From assembly GCA_947446335.1 (NCBI GenBank), contig CANFGA010000208.1, positions 1 to 6,021 of the forward strand: 6,021 nucleotides of DNA, read 5' to 3'. The position numbers and the translations under genes were made by a program. Position 1 is the first letter of the stretch; each line of letters starts with the position of its first letter. Below, piece by piece: positions 1-6,021 of the stretch. The notes under the pieces were generated by a model. That model made no database searches. It was not told the DNA's origin and was given only the letters and a program-made list of their open reading frames with translations. The stretch comes from Oxalobacteraceae bacterium (GTDB lineage Bacteria; Pseudomonadota; Gammaproteobacteria; Burkholderiales; Burkholderiaceae_D).

Positions 1-1
1 G

Positions 2-1465
2 ATGAACGAAGACATCCTGATCAATATCACCCCGCAGGAAACCCGGGTTGCGCTGATTTTGCAAGGCGCGGTGCAAGAACTGCACATCGAACGCACGCTC
101 ACGCGCGGCCTGGCCGGCAATGTCTATTCCGGCAAGGTGGTGCGGGTGCTGCCGGGCATGCAATCGGCCTTCATCGACATCGGCCTCGAACGCGCCGCTT
201 TTTTGCACGTGGCCGACATCTGGGAAGCGCGCACGCACGACGGCACCGCCGCGACGCCGGCACCGATCGAAAAAATCCTGTTCGATGGCCAGGTGTTGAC
301 GGTGCAAGTGATCAAGGATCCGATCGGCACCAAGGGCGCGCGCCTGTCGACCCAGATTTCGATCGCCGGACGCATGCTGGTCTATCTGCCGCAAGACAAG
401 CACATCGGCATCTCGCAAAAGATCGAAAAGGAGTCCGAGCGCGAACTGTTGCGCGGCCGGCTGCAAAAACTGCTGCCCGACGATGAAAAAGGCGGCTACA
501 TCGTGCGCACCGTGGCCGAAGATGCATCCGACGCCGATCTGGCGGCCGATGTCGATTACCTGCGCAAGACCTGGGGCTCGATCGTGCACGGCGCGCGCAC
601 GCTGCGCGCCACCAGCTTGCTGCACCAGGACTTGAATCTGGCGCAGCGCGTGCTGCGCGACTTCGTGCACGACGACACGGCGACGATCCAGGTCGATTCG
701 CGTGAAAATCATGTGAAGCTGCGCGACTTCGCGCTCGCCTACACGCCCAGCGTCTTGCCGCGCCTGCAGCACTACACCGGCGAGCGCCCGCTGTTCGACC
801 TGTATGGCGTGGAAGAAGAAATCCTGCGCGCTCTGGGCCGGCGCGTCGATCTCAAGTCCGGCAGCTACCTGATCGTCGACCAGACCGAGGCGATGACGAC
901 GATCGATGTCAACACCGGCGGTTTCGTGGGCGGGCGCAACTTTGCCGATACCATTTTCAAGACCAACCTGGAAGCGGCGCACGCGATCGCGCGCCAGTTG
1001 CGCTTGCGCAATCTGGGCGGCATCATCATCATCGACTTCATCGACATGGACAATGCCGAGCATCGCAATGCGGTGCTGGCCGAATTGAAGAAGACCTTGT
1101 CGCGCGACCGGACCAAGGTCTCGGTCAGCAATTTCTCGGCGCTGGGATTGGTCGAGATGACCAGGAAGCGCACCCGCGAATCGCTGGCCCACATCCTGTG
1201 CGAACCGTGCCCGGCTTGCAGCGGCAAGGGCCAGGTCAAGACTTCGCGCACGATCTGCTATGAAATCCTGCGCGAATTGCTGCGCGAAGCGAAGCAATTC
1301 AACCCGCGCGAATTTCGCATCCTCGCGTCGCAAGAAGTGGTCGACCTGTTCCTGGAAGAAGAATCGCAACACCTCGCGATGCTGGGCGACTTCATCGGCA
1401 AGAAGATTTCGCTGCAAGTGGAAACCGCGTATCACCAGGAACAGTACGACGTGATTTTGATGTAG
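2..1465 (+). CDS. rng: Ribonuclease G (RNase E/G family endoribonuclease)
   Basis: This 487-residue protein matches the usual RNase G length (about 489 in E. coli). RNase G is a cytoplasmic single-strand endoribonuclease that matures the 5' end of 16S rRNA and starts decay of some mRNAs. An S1-type RNA-binding domain spans about residues 36-120 (VYSGKVVRVLPGMQSAFIDIG at its core). The DNase I-like catalytic core carries the two metal-binding aspartates in DVNTGGF (D302) and IDFIDM (D345). A zinc-link CPAC motif lies at C403/C406, followed by the small C-terminal dimerisation domain. It lacks the long C-terminal degradosome scaffold of RNase E, which favours RNase G. The ATG at base 2 aligns with the family N-terminus (NITPQETRVA), so the start is credible although its ribosome-binding site is outside the window. 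In many proteobacteria rng follows maf, but that cannot be seen here. It converges on the minus-strand operon. Confidence 0.96.
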   Translation: MNEDILINITPQETRVALILQGAVQELHIERTLTRGLAGNVYSGKVVRVLPGMQSAFIDIGLERAAFLHVADIWEARTHDGTAATPAPIEKILFDGQVLTVQVIKDPIGTKGARLSTQISIAGRMLVYLPQDKHIGISQKIEKESERELLRGRLQKLLPDDEKGGYIVRTVAEDASDADLAADVDYLRKTWGSIVHGARTLRATSLLHQDLNLAQRVLRDFVHDDTATIQVDSRENHVKLRDFALAYTPSVLPRLQHYTGERPLFDLYGVEEEILRALGRRVDLKSGSYLIVDQTEAMTTIDVNTGGFVGGRNFADTIFKTNLEAAHAIARQLRLRNLGGIIIIDFIDMDNAEHRNAVLAELKKTLSRDRTKVSVSNFSALGLVEMTRKRTRESLAHILCEPCPACSGKGQVKTSRTICYEILRELLREAKQFNPREFRILASQEVVDLFLEEESQHLAMLGDFIGKKISLQVETAYHQEQYDVILM

Positions 1466-1499
1466 AAAATCGTTCATTCAAGCAAAAGGATCGCCCAGG
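1466..1499. other. Convergent 34-base gap between rng and the regulator gene
   Basis: The stop codon of rng (1463-1465, TAG) and that of the regulator (TAG on the minus strand, 1500-1502) face each other across 34 bases. The gap is A/T-richer than its surroundings. It contains no inverted repeat followed by a T-run on either strand, so I see no intrinsic terminator inside it. Transcripts from the two sides may overlap at their 3' ends or end by Rho. Confidence 0.7.
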
Positions 1500-2852
1500 C
1501 TACAGGTGATGTTTCTTCAGCTTGTCGTACAGCGTCTTTTTGGGCAGCCCGAGCTGTTCGGCGGCGAGCGCGACATTGCCGCCGCTGGCGGCGAGCGCAT
1601 TGGCGATCAGCAAACTTTCAAAGTCGCTCACTTTTTGCGCCAGCTTGCCCGCAGCGGTGCCATCGTGCGCGCCTGAGGCCTGAGCGGGCGCAAGCGGCTC
1701 CAATCCGGCATCGTCCATCTCGAGCACGCCCAGCACCAGGCGGTCGGCGCTGTTGCGCAATTCGCGCACATTGCCTTGCCAATCCTGCGCCTGCCAGCGC
1801 GCCATCCGGGCCGCGCTCCATGCCGGCAACGGCAACTGGTAGCGCAGCGCCGCCAGTTGCACGAAATGCGCCAGCAGCAACGGGATGTCTTCGCGCCGCT
1901 CGTTGAGCGGTGGCAGATCGATCTGTATGACGCTGATGCGGTAAAAAAGGTCTTCGCGAAACAAGCCCTGCGCCGCCATTTTCAGCAGATCGACCTTGGT
2001 GGCGGCGATGATGCGGCAATCGATGGCGATGCTGTCATTGCCGCCGAGACGCTCCAGGCTGCGCTCTTGCAACACGCGCAGCAATTTCACTTGCAGGGCC
2101 AGCGGCATGCTTTCGATTTCATCGAGAAAGATCGTGCCGCCGCTGGCGTATTCGAGCTTGCCGATGCGCCGTTTTTGCGCGCCGGTGAAAGCCCCTGCTT
2201 CATGGCCGAACATTTCGCTCTCGAACACCGACTCGGGCAAGGCACCGCAATTGATGGCGACATAGGGCCCCTTGCGCGCGCTGGCGGCATGCAATTGACG
2301 CGCCACGACTTCCTTGCCGGTGCCGGTCTGGCCATTGATCATGATGTCGGCCACGGTCGGCCCCAGCGTGGCGATCAAGCGCCGCAAGCGCTCGATCGCC
2401 GGCGACATCCCGATCAATGGAGGTAAATCGGGCTGCGCCTTCCAGGCCGCTTTCAGGCGCCGGTTCTCGAGCACCAGATCGCGCTTTTCGCGCGCGCGCC
2501 TGGCCGTTTCCAGCAAACGCTCGGTGGCAAACGGCTTTTCGATGAAATCGTAGGCGCCCCCGCGCATGGCTTCGACCGCCATGCTGACGTGGCCATGTCC
2601 GGTCATGACGATGACCGGCAAGTCAGCGTCGATCGTCATCACCCGCGCCAGCAAGTCCAGCCCCGAACTGCCCGGCAAGCGCACATCGGTGACGACGATG
2701 CCGCCAAAAGCTTCATCGAGCCAGGGCCAGGCTGCTTCGGCGCTGGCGCAGGCATAGACGGTGAAGCCGCCCAATTCCAGCGTCTGGACCGTGGCCAGGC
2801 GCACGCATTCTTCATCTTCGATCACGATCGCTACTGGCAAGGCATCCTCCAT
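1500..2852 (-). CDS. DctD-type sigma-54-dependent response regulator
   Basis: This 450-residue NtrC-family activator has three domains. The receiver (about 6-120) has the acidic pair E12/D13, phospho-acceptor D56 in VVTDVRLPG, T84 and K106. A short linker leads to the AAA+ sigma-54 activation domain (about 146-375), with Walker A GQTGTGKE (174-181), the sigma-54-contacting GAFTGA loop (220-225), Walker B GGTIFLDE (D244/E245) and arginine-finger region FREDLFYRI (R299, R305). A Fis-type helix-turn-helix ends the protein (about 410-450). It should be phosphorylated by the kinase encoded 10 bases upstream and then use ATP hydrolysis to open sigma-54 promoters. It resembles DctD, but the dctD symbol is withheld because the neighbours are not a C4-dicarboxylate transporter. 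The ATG at 2852 has a weak ribosome site. A TTG at codon 5 (2840) sits 5 bases after a perfect GGAGG and could be the true start, giving 446 residues. Confidence 0.93.
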   Translation of the reverse strand: MEDALPVAIVIEDEECVRLATVQTLELGGFTVYACASAEAAWPWLDEAFGGIVVTDVRLPGSSGLDLLARVMTIDADLPVIVMTGHGHVSMAVEAMRGGAYDFIEKPFATERLLETARRAREKRDLVLENRRLKAAWKAQPDLPPLIGMSPAIERLRRLIATLGPTVADIMINGQTGTGKEVVARQLHAASARKGPYVAINCGALPESVFESEMFGHEAGAFTGAQKRRIGKLEYASGGTIFLDEIESMPLALQVKLLRVLQERSLERLGGNDSIAIDCRIIAATKVDLLKMAAQGLFREDLFYRISVIQIDLPPLNERREDIPLLLAHFVQLAALRYQLPLPAWSAARMARWQAQDWQGNVRELRNSADRLVLGVLEMDDAGLEPLAPAQASGAHDGTAAGKLAQKVSDFESLLIANALAASGGNVALAAEQLGLPKKTLYDKLKKHHL

Positions 2853-2862
2853 TCATCCGTTT

Positions 2863-4677
2863 TCATGCAGTTCCCAGCGACAGCGGCAGACGGAACGTGA
2901 ACTCGGCGCCGCCATCTTCATGGTTGCGCGCGGCCAGGCGTCCATTCATCGCCTGGGCGATCGACGATGAAATCGCCAGCCCCAGGCCGAGCCCCTTGCC
3001 GTACGACTTGGTAGTGAAAAAGGCTTCGAACAAGTGCTGCGCGACCTCGTCGGGAATGCCGGCGCCGCAATCGCGGATCGTCATCAAGGCGCTGTCGCCG
3101 TCGCGCCGCAAGCTGACCCAGACGCTGCGCTGCGGCAGCGCTTCGACCGCATCTTGCGCATTGCGCAGCAAATTAATCAGCACCTGTTCGATGCGCCCGG
3201 CATTGCCGAGCACGTGCACCTGATCCTGGATCGCGATCTGCAAGTCGATCCCGTGGCGCTTGAAGTCGCTTTCCAGCAATAGCGCGGAAGCGCGGATCGA
3301 GCGCTCCAGATCGACCATCGCGACATCGGCATCGCTCTTGCGCGCAAAGCCTTTCAACTGGCCGATGATGGTGCCCATGCGGCAACTGGCGGCGCTGATA
3401 TGGGCCAGATTTTCACCGGCCTTGTCGACCTGGCCGCGCGCCAGGAAGGTTTGCGCATTATCCGAAAAAGCCCGGATCGCCGTCAAGGGCTGGTTCAATT
3501 CATGGGTCACGCCGGCGGCCATCTGCCCCAGCATCGCCAGCTTGCCAGCCTGGACCAGCACGTCTTGCGTGCTGCGCAATTGCTTTTCGGTTTCCTTGAG
3601 CTTGATGTATTTGCTCTCGATCTCTTGATTGGCGACCGTCAGTTCGGCGGTGCGCAAACTGATCCGGTGATCGAGATCGTCGGCCGCCTGTTGCAAGGCG
3701 CGGCGCGCCGCGAGGCGCTCTTGCAAGCGGCCGCGCCGCTGGTCGAGGCCGAGAAAAGAGATGCCGGCTATGGTGAGCAACAAGAATGCCGCCAGCGCCC
3801 ACAGCGTCGCGATGCGCTGCACGCGCTCATCGGAAGGGAACAGCAACAGTTGCCAGCCGAGCCGACCGACCGGGCGCGCGACATGGTCGCCAAAGCCCTT
3901 CCTCTGGGCCTTGGGCAGTGCGGCGATCGGCACGATCGTGTTGCCCACATATTGCAGCGTCTCGGCTATTTTTTGCAGCGCCGCCGGCGCCAGAGGGCCC
4001 AGGCTGGAATATTGCCAGGATGGCTGGTTGCTCAAGAAGACCACCCCGCCACTGTCGACCAGCAGGATCGGTTCCTCGCTGCTGCTCCACGAGCGCGAGA
4101 ATTCAAGCAGGCTGATCTTCACTGCGATGACCCCGATCGGGCTGCGCGCAGCACCTGCTGCACTGGCGTAGACGGGTTGCGCGATGAAGTAGCCCGGTTC
4201 CCGGGTGGTGCTGCCGATGCCGTAAAAGCGCCCCGGTTGGCCACCGATCGCATCCCTGAAATAAGGGCGAAAACTGAAATTCAAGCCGATGTAGCTTTGC
4301 GCATTGTCCCAGTTGCTGGCCGCGATCGTCTTGCCGCTGGTATCCATCAGATAAATGGCGGCGACCTTGGCTTGGCGCTGCACCGCGCCCAGGATCAGGT
4401 TCAGGCGCTCGATCGCAGCAGCATTGTCTTGCTGCTGCAGCGCTTGCGCCGCATCGGCCTGGAACGACAGCGCAAAGGGCAAGGCTTCGTAGCGCTCGAG
4501 CACCGATTGCAAATCGAGCGCGATGATCTGAAGCTGGCGCTCGCTGCTCTCTTGCGCGCTGGCGCCGGCTTGCCTGGCACCGACCAGATAAGCGGCGCCA
4601 ACGATGACGATGGCGAGCAGCAAGAACGCGATCAACTGGCTGCGTTTGCTCAGTACCATCCGATGTCGACTTGCCAT
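2863..4677 (-). CDS. DctB-type membrane sensor histidine kinase
   Basis: This 604-residue protein has the DctB plan. TM1 lies at about 14-33. A periplasmic sensor of about 250 residues (40-285) looks like a double PDC/Cache domain, with RPYFRDAIGG (137-146), GRFYGIG (149-155) and GYFIAQPV (162-169). TM2 lies at about 288-310. A cytoplasmic coiled coil (about 315-372) leads to the kinase core. The DHp H-box is GVTHELNQPLTAIR with phospho-acceptor H392. The ATP-binding domain shows the N-box (LINLLRNAQDA, N506), G1 DCGAGI (536-541), F-box FEAFFTTK (550-557) and G2 GKGLGLGL (560-567). It should autophosphorylate on ligand binding and pass phosphate to the regulator encoded 10 bases downstream. 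R137, Y139, R150 and K187 fall where DctB proteins bind carboxylates, judged by motif memory only. The frame stays open upstream to 4851, but that extension overlaps the preceding gene and is low-complexity, so the ATG at 4677, after an AAGG site, is chosen. A second ATG lies at 4659. Confidence 0.93.
   Translation of the reverse strand: MASRHRMVLSKRSQLIAFLLLAIVIVGAAYLVGARQAGASAQESSERQLQIIALDLQSVLERYEALPFALSFQADAAQALQQQDNAAAIERLNLILGAVQRQAKVAAIYLMDTSGKTIAASNWDNAQSYIGLNFSFRPYFRDAIGGQPGRFYGIGSTTREPGYFIAQPVYASAAGAARSPIGVIAVKISLLEFSRSWSSSEEPILLVDSGGVVFLSNQPSWQYSSLGPLAPAALQKIAETLQYVGNTIVPIAALPKAQRKGFGDHVARPVGRLGWQLLLFPSDERVQRIATLWALAAFLLLTIAGISFLGLDQRRGRLQERLAARRALQQAADDLDHRISLRTAELTVANQEIESKYIKLKETEKQLRSTQDVLVQAGKLAMLGQMAAGVTHELNQPLTAIRAFSDNAQTFLARGQVDKAGENLAHISAASCRMGTIIGQLKGFARKSDADVAMVDLERSIRASALLLESDFKRHGIDLQIAIQDQVHVLGNAGRIEQVLINLLRNAQDAVEALPQRSVWVSLRRDGDSALMTIRDCGAGIPDEVAQHLFEAFFTTKSYGKGLGLGLAISSSIAQAMNGRLAARNHEDGGAEFTFRLPLSLGTA
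4415..4438. repeat. Perfect 9-bp inverted repeat with 6-base loop inside the kinase gene
   Basis: The arms GCAGCAGCA (4415-4423) and TGCTGCTGC (4430-4438) are exact reverse complements around TTGTCT. On the coding strand this spans the codons for QQQDNAAA (residues 81-88 of the kinase). No T-run follows in either direction, so it is not an intrinsic terminator. A run of Gln codons opposite a run of Ala codons could produce it by chance. Confidence 0.6.
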
Positions 4678-4702
4678 TTCCACCTTACACCTTCGCCACC
4701 GA
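4678..4702 (-). promoter_or_regulatory. Ribosome-binding region of the kinase gene with duplicated AAGGTG
   Basis: Read on the minus strand, the 25-base gap before the kinase start holds two copies of AAGGTG, at 4688-4693 and 4681-4686, one base apart. The nearer copy places its AAGG core 5 bases before the ATG at 4677, a normal Shine-Dalgarno distance. The farther copy ends 10 bases before it. Neither is well placed for the ATG at 4659, which supports 4677 as the start. No -10/-35 or -24/-12 promoter is seen in the gap, so the kinase is probably translated from the operon transcript. Confidence 0.6.
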
Positions 4703-5275
4703 TCAAACGGACGCCGCCGGCGCCAACTCGGGCGCCACCTGCAATGCCACCAGGAAGCGCGAGACCATATTGTATGCGGCGATGACGCCAACCAGTTCGA
4801 CTTGTTGCTGCGGATCGGGCAATGCCAGGCGCACCCGATCGAAGCAGGCATCGCTCACTTTCACATGCAGTGTCATCTCGCGCGTCAAGACCAGCGTGGC
4901 GCGCTCGGCTTGATCGAACAAGCTGGCGAACAAGAGATCGTCCGGCGCCGATACGACCTCGTGCAGCGCAGCCAGCTGGGCTGGTGTGCCGCCTGCTTGC
5001 AAGAACTCCGGCGCATGCTGGTCGAGCTCGTAATTGGCGTCGTTGAGCACCGCCACGGCGCAGATCGCCAGTTCGCGCAAGCGGGCGTCCAGCGCCAGAT
5101 GGTTCCTGACCGCGCCCAAAAAACCGTTCCAGCCGATCGCATAAGCTGGACTGTTGAGCAGCATCCGGTCCAGGTTCAGCAAGCTGCCGCCGCGGCGCTG
5201 GCGCACGGCGGCGACGATGTCGCTTGGTCCCAGTTCGGCATCGGGCACGGCGGGAATGCGCAAAGAAGTCGTCAT
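4703..5275 (-). CDS. Carboxymuconolactone decarboxylase / AhpD-fold family protein
   Basis: This is a 190-residue, mostly helical, alanine/leucine-rich soluble protein with no signal peptide or membrane segment. The family signature lies in the middle: LRELAICAVAVL (about 66-77) followed by NYELDQHAPEFLQAGG (81-96). This matches the pattern of an RE-L-A-I helix then YE-x-x-x-H, giving E68, Y82, E83 and H87 as candidate active-site residues. Family members include 4-carboxymuconolactone decarboxylase and the alkylhydroperoxidase AhpD. The CxxC redox pair of AhpD is absent: the only cysteines (C72 and one near residue 145) are isolated, so disulfide peroxidase activity is unlikely. The ATG at 5275 overlaps the upstream ATPase stop by one base (TGATG), implying translational coupling; a GGTGG lies 4 bases upstream. 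A TTG one codon earlier (5278) is the alternative start. The operon setting suggests it acts on the imported compound, but the substrate is unknown. Confidence 0.85.
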   Translation of the reverse strand: MTTSLRIPAVPDAELGPSDIVAAVRQRRGGSLLNLDRMLLNSPAYAIGWNGFLGAVRNHLALDARLRELAICAVAVLNDANYELDQHAPEFLQAGGTPAQLAALHEVVSAPDDLLFASLFDQAERATLVLTREMTLHVKVSDACFDRVRLALPDPQQQVELVGVIAAYNMVSRFLVALQVAPELAPAASV

Positions 5276-6021
5276 CAATCCACCGCCGCAGCCATGATTT
5301 CAGAATCGTGATGGCGCTGCTGTTCGTGCATGACCAGCCCGCCGAGTTCGCGCTTGAGGGCATTGAAGTCGGACGACGATGGATCGCGCAGGCGCGGCAA
5401 GTCGACCAGAATATCGCGCTTCACGGTACCGGGGCGATAGGTCATCACGATGATCCGGTCGGCCAGATAGATCGCCTCTTCGATGCTGTGCGTGACAAAA
5501 ATCACGGTCTTGCCCAGCTCGGCCCAGATGCGCAGCAACTCGTCTTGCAGCGTGCGCCGGGTCAGCGCATCGAGCGCACCGAACGGCTCATCCATCAACA
5601 GGATGGGCGAATCGAGCGCCAGCACCCGTGCGATCGCAACGCGCTGGCGCATGCCACCCGACAAATCCTTGGGAAAGCGGCTGCGAAAGTCGCTCAAGCC
5701 CAGCTTGTGCAGCAGCGCATCGACGCGCTGCGCGATCTCGCCCTTGGCCATGCCCTTGATTTCGAGCCCGAATGCGATGTTTTTTTCGACCGTCATCCAT
5801 GGGAAAAGAGCGTATTCCTGGAATACCATGCCGCGATCGGGACCCGGCCCGGCGACCAGCTTGCGATCGGCGGTGATGGTGCCGGAAGTGGGCGGGGAAA
5901 AGCCGGCGATCGCATTGAGCAGGGTCGACTTGCCGCAGCCGGAAGGCCCGAGCAGGCAGACGAACTGGCCGTTGGGGATCTCCAGGTTGATATCTTGCAG
6001 CGCGATCACATCGTGCTCGCC
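5275..6021 (-). CDS. ABC transporter ATP-binding protein, nitrate/sulfonate/taurine class (5' partial)
   Basis: The 248 visible residues form an almost complete ABC ATPase, the cytoplasmic motor of an importer. Numbered from the window edge, it has Walker A GPSGCGKST (25-33), Q-loop VFQEYALFPWMTV (Q68), signature LSGGMRQRVAIAR (120-132), Walker B ILLMDEPFGALD (140-151) and H-loop FVTHSIEEA (H178). The FPWMTV after the Q-loop and FGALDALTR after Walker B are typical of the SsuB/TauB/NrtD group, which energises uptake of sulfonates, taurine, nitrate, cyanate and similar solutes. The frame runs open through base 6021 (residues GEHDV before IALQDINLEI). The first beta-strand and A-loop, roughly 20-25 residues, are missing, so the gene starts outside the window; a GTG at 6009 is an unlikely start. 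The matching permease and binding protein are presumably upstream. It overlaps the next gene by one base. The exact substrate cannot be read from an ATPase. Confidence 0.93.
   Translation of the reverse strand, partial: GEHDVIALQDINLEIPNGQFVCLLGPSGCGKSTLLNAIAGFSPPTSGTITADRKLVAGPGPDRGMVFQEYALFPWMTVEKNIAFGLEIKGMAKGEIAQRVDALLHKLGLSDFRSRFPKDLSGGMRQRVAIARVLALDSPILLMDEPFGALDALTRRTLQDELLRIWAELGKTVIFVTHSIEEAIYLADRIIVMTYRPGTVKRDILVDLPRLRDPSSSDFNALKRELGGLVMHEQQRHHDSEIMAAAVD

Noticed and set aside
1520..1541. Possible rng terminator on the plus strand: short stem then TTTTT at 1537-1541
   Set aside because: The stem has only five base pairs and a bulge, and the T-run starts several bases after it. It also lies within the conserved helix-turn-helix coding region of the regulator.
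1776..2426. Open frame of 216 codons on the plus strand, antisense to the regulator
   Set aside because: It lies entirely opposite the AAA+ domain and its composition (His/Gln/Arg/Ala-rich) is typical of a mirrored GC-rich gene. No motif supports it.
4367..4382. Sequence resembling a sigma-54 -24/-12 promoter on the plus strand
   Set aside because: The distance between GG and GC is one base short of what sigma-54 needs, the flanking bases fit poorly, and it lies inside the kinase gene pointing away from any gene it could drive.
3400..4785. Open frame of 461 codons on the plus strand, antisense to the sensor kinase
   Set aside because: It is a shadow of the kinase gene in GC-rich DNA. The protein is low-complexity (Gln/Arg/Ala/Asp-rich), shows no recognisable domain and has no clear ribosome site, while the opposite strand has a full set of kinase motifs.
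4678..4851. N-terminal extension of the kinase frame by 58 codons
   Set aside because: It would overlap the end of the AhpD-fold gene. It is rich in Trp/Arg/Ser with no family resemblance, and the membrane segment expected near the N-terminus follows the ATG at 4677.
4650..5363. Open frame of 237 codons on the minus strand in another frame
   Set aside because: It overlaps the AhpD-fold gene and the end of the ATPase gene, both of which have clear family motifs. Its arginine-rich, motif-free sequence is a frame shadow.
6007..6009. GTG at 6009 as the start of the ABC ATPase
   Set aside because: The frame stays open to the window edge, and an ABC ATPase needs another beta-strand and the A-loop before IALQDINLEI, so the start is upstream of the window.

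Overview
This window looks like chromosomal DNA from a GC-rich (about 60% by eye) Gram-negative bacterium. The most likely source is a betaproteobacterium of the order Burkholderiales, with an Oxalobacteraceae-like flavour. That placement rests on the character of the RNase G protein, the DctB/DctD-type two-component pair and the codon usage, and it is an inference rather than a search result. No tRNA, rRNA, CRISPR array, insertion sequence or phage gene is visible.

Layout. The plus strand carries one housekeeping gene, rng (RNase G, 2-1465), essentially complete from its start codon at the left edge. Everything to its right lies on the minus strand and reads toward rng. In transcription order, from right to left, it holds an ABC-transporter ATPase of the nitrate/sulfonate/taurine class (5275-6021, 5' end cut by the window), a carboxymuconolactone decarboxylase/AhpD-fold protein (4703-5275), a DctB-type membrane sensor histidine kinase (2863-4677) and a DctD-type sigma-54-dependent response regulator (1500-2852). 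The gaps are a 1-base stop/start overlap, 25 bases and 10 bases, so these four genes are almost certainly one transcript. Its promoter, and probably the transporter's permease and substrate-binding genes, lie beyond position 6021. The operon ends tail-to-tail with rng, leaving only 34 bases between the two stop codons and no convincing terminator.

How the genes may work together. The kinase has a large extracytoplasmic sensor of the DctB (double PDC/Cache) kind and all the boxes of an active histidine kinase. The regulator has an intact phospho-acceptor, an AAA+ core with the GAFTGA loop and a Fis-type DNA-binding helix-turn-helix. The pair should therefore sense a small, probably carboxylated or sulfonated, external molecule and activate a sigma-54 promoter. 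Sharing an operon with an ABC importer ATPase and an AhpD-fold enzyme, instead of with a DctA or TRAP C4-dicarboxylate transporter, suggests a dedicated uptake-and-catabolism regulon for a different substrate. This is the most interesting biological point here.

A second, unrelated signal is a strong excess of the palindrome CGATCG: 22 copies in 6 kb, against about 2 expected from base composition. All 22 lie inside genes, and 19 are in the same codon phase. The coding density is very high, and no stretch longer than 300 bases is without a gene.
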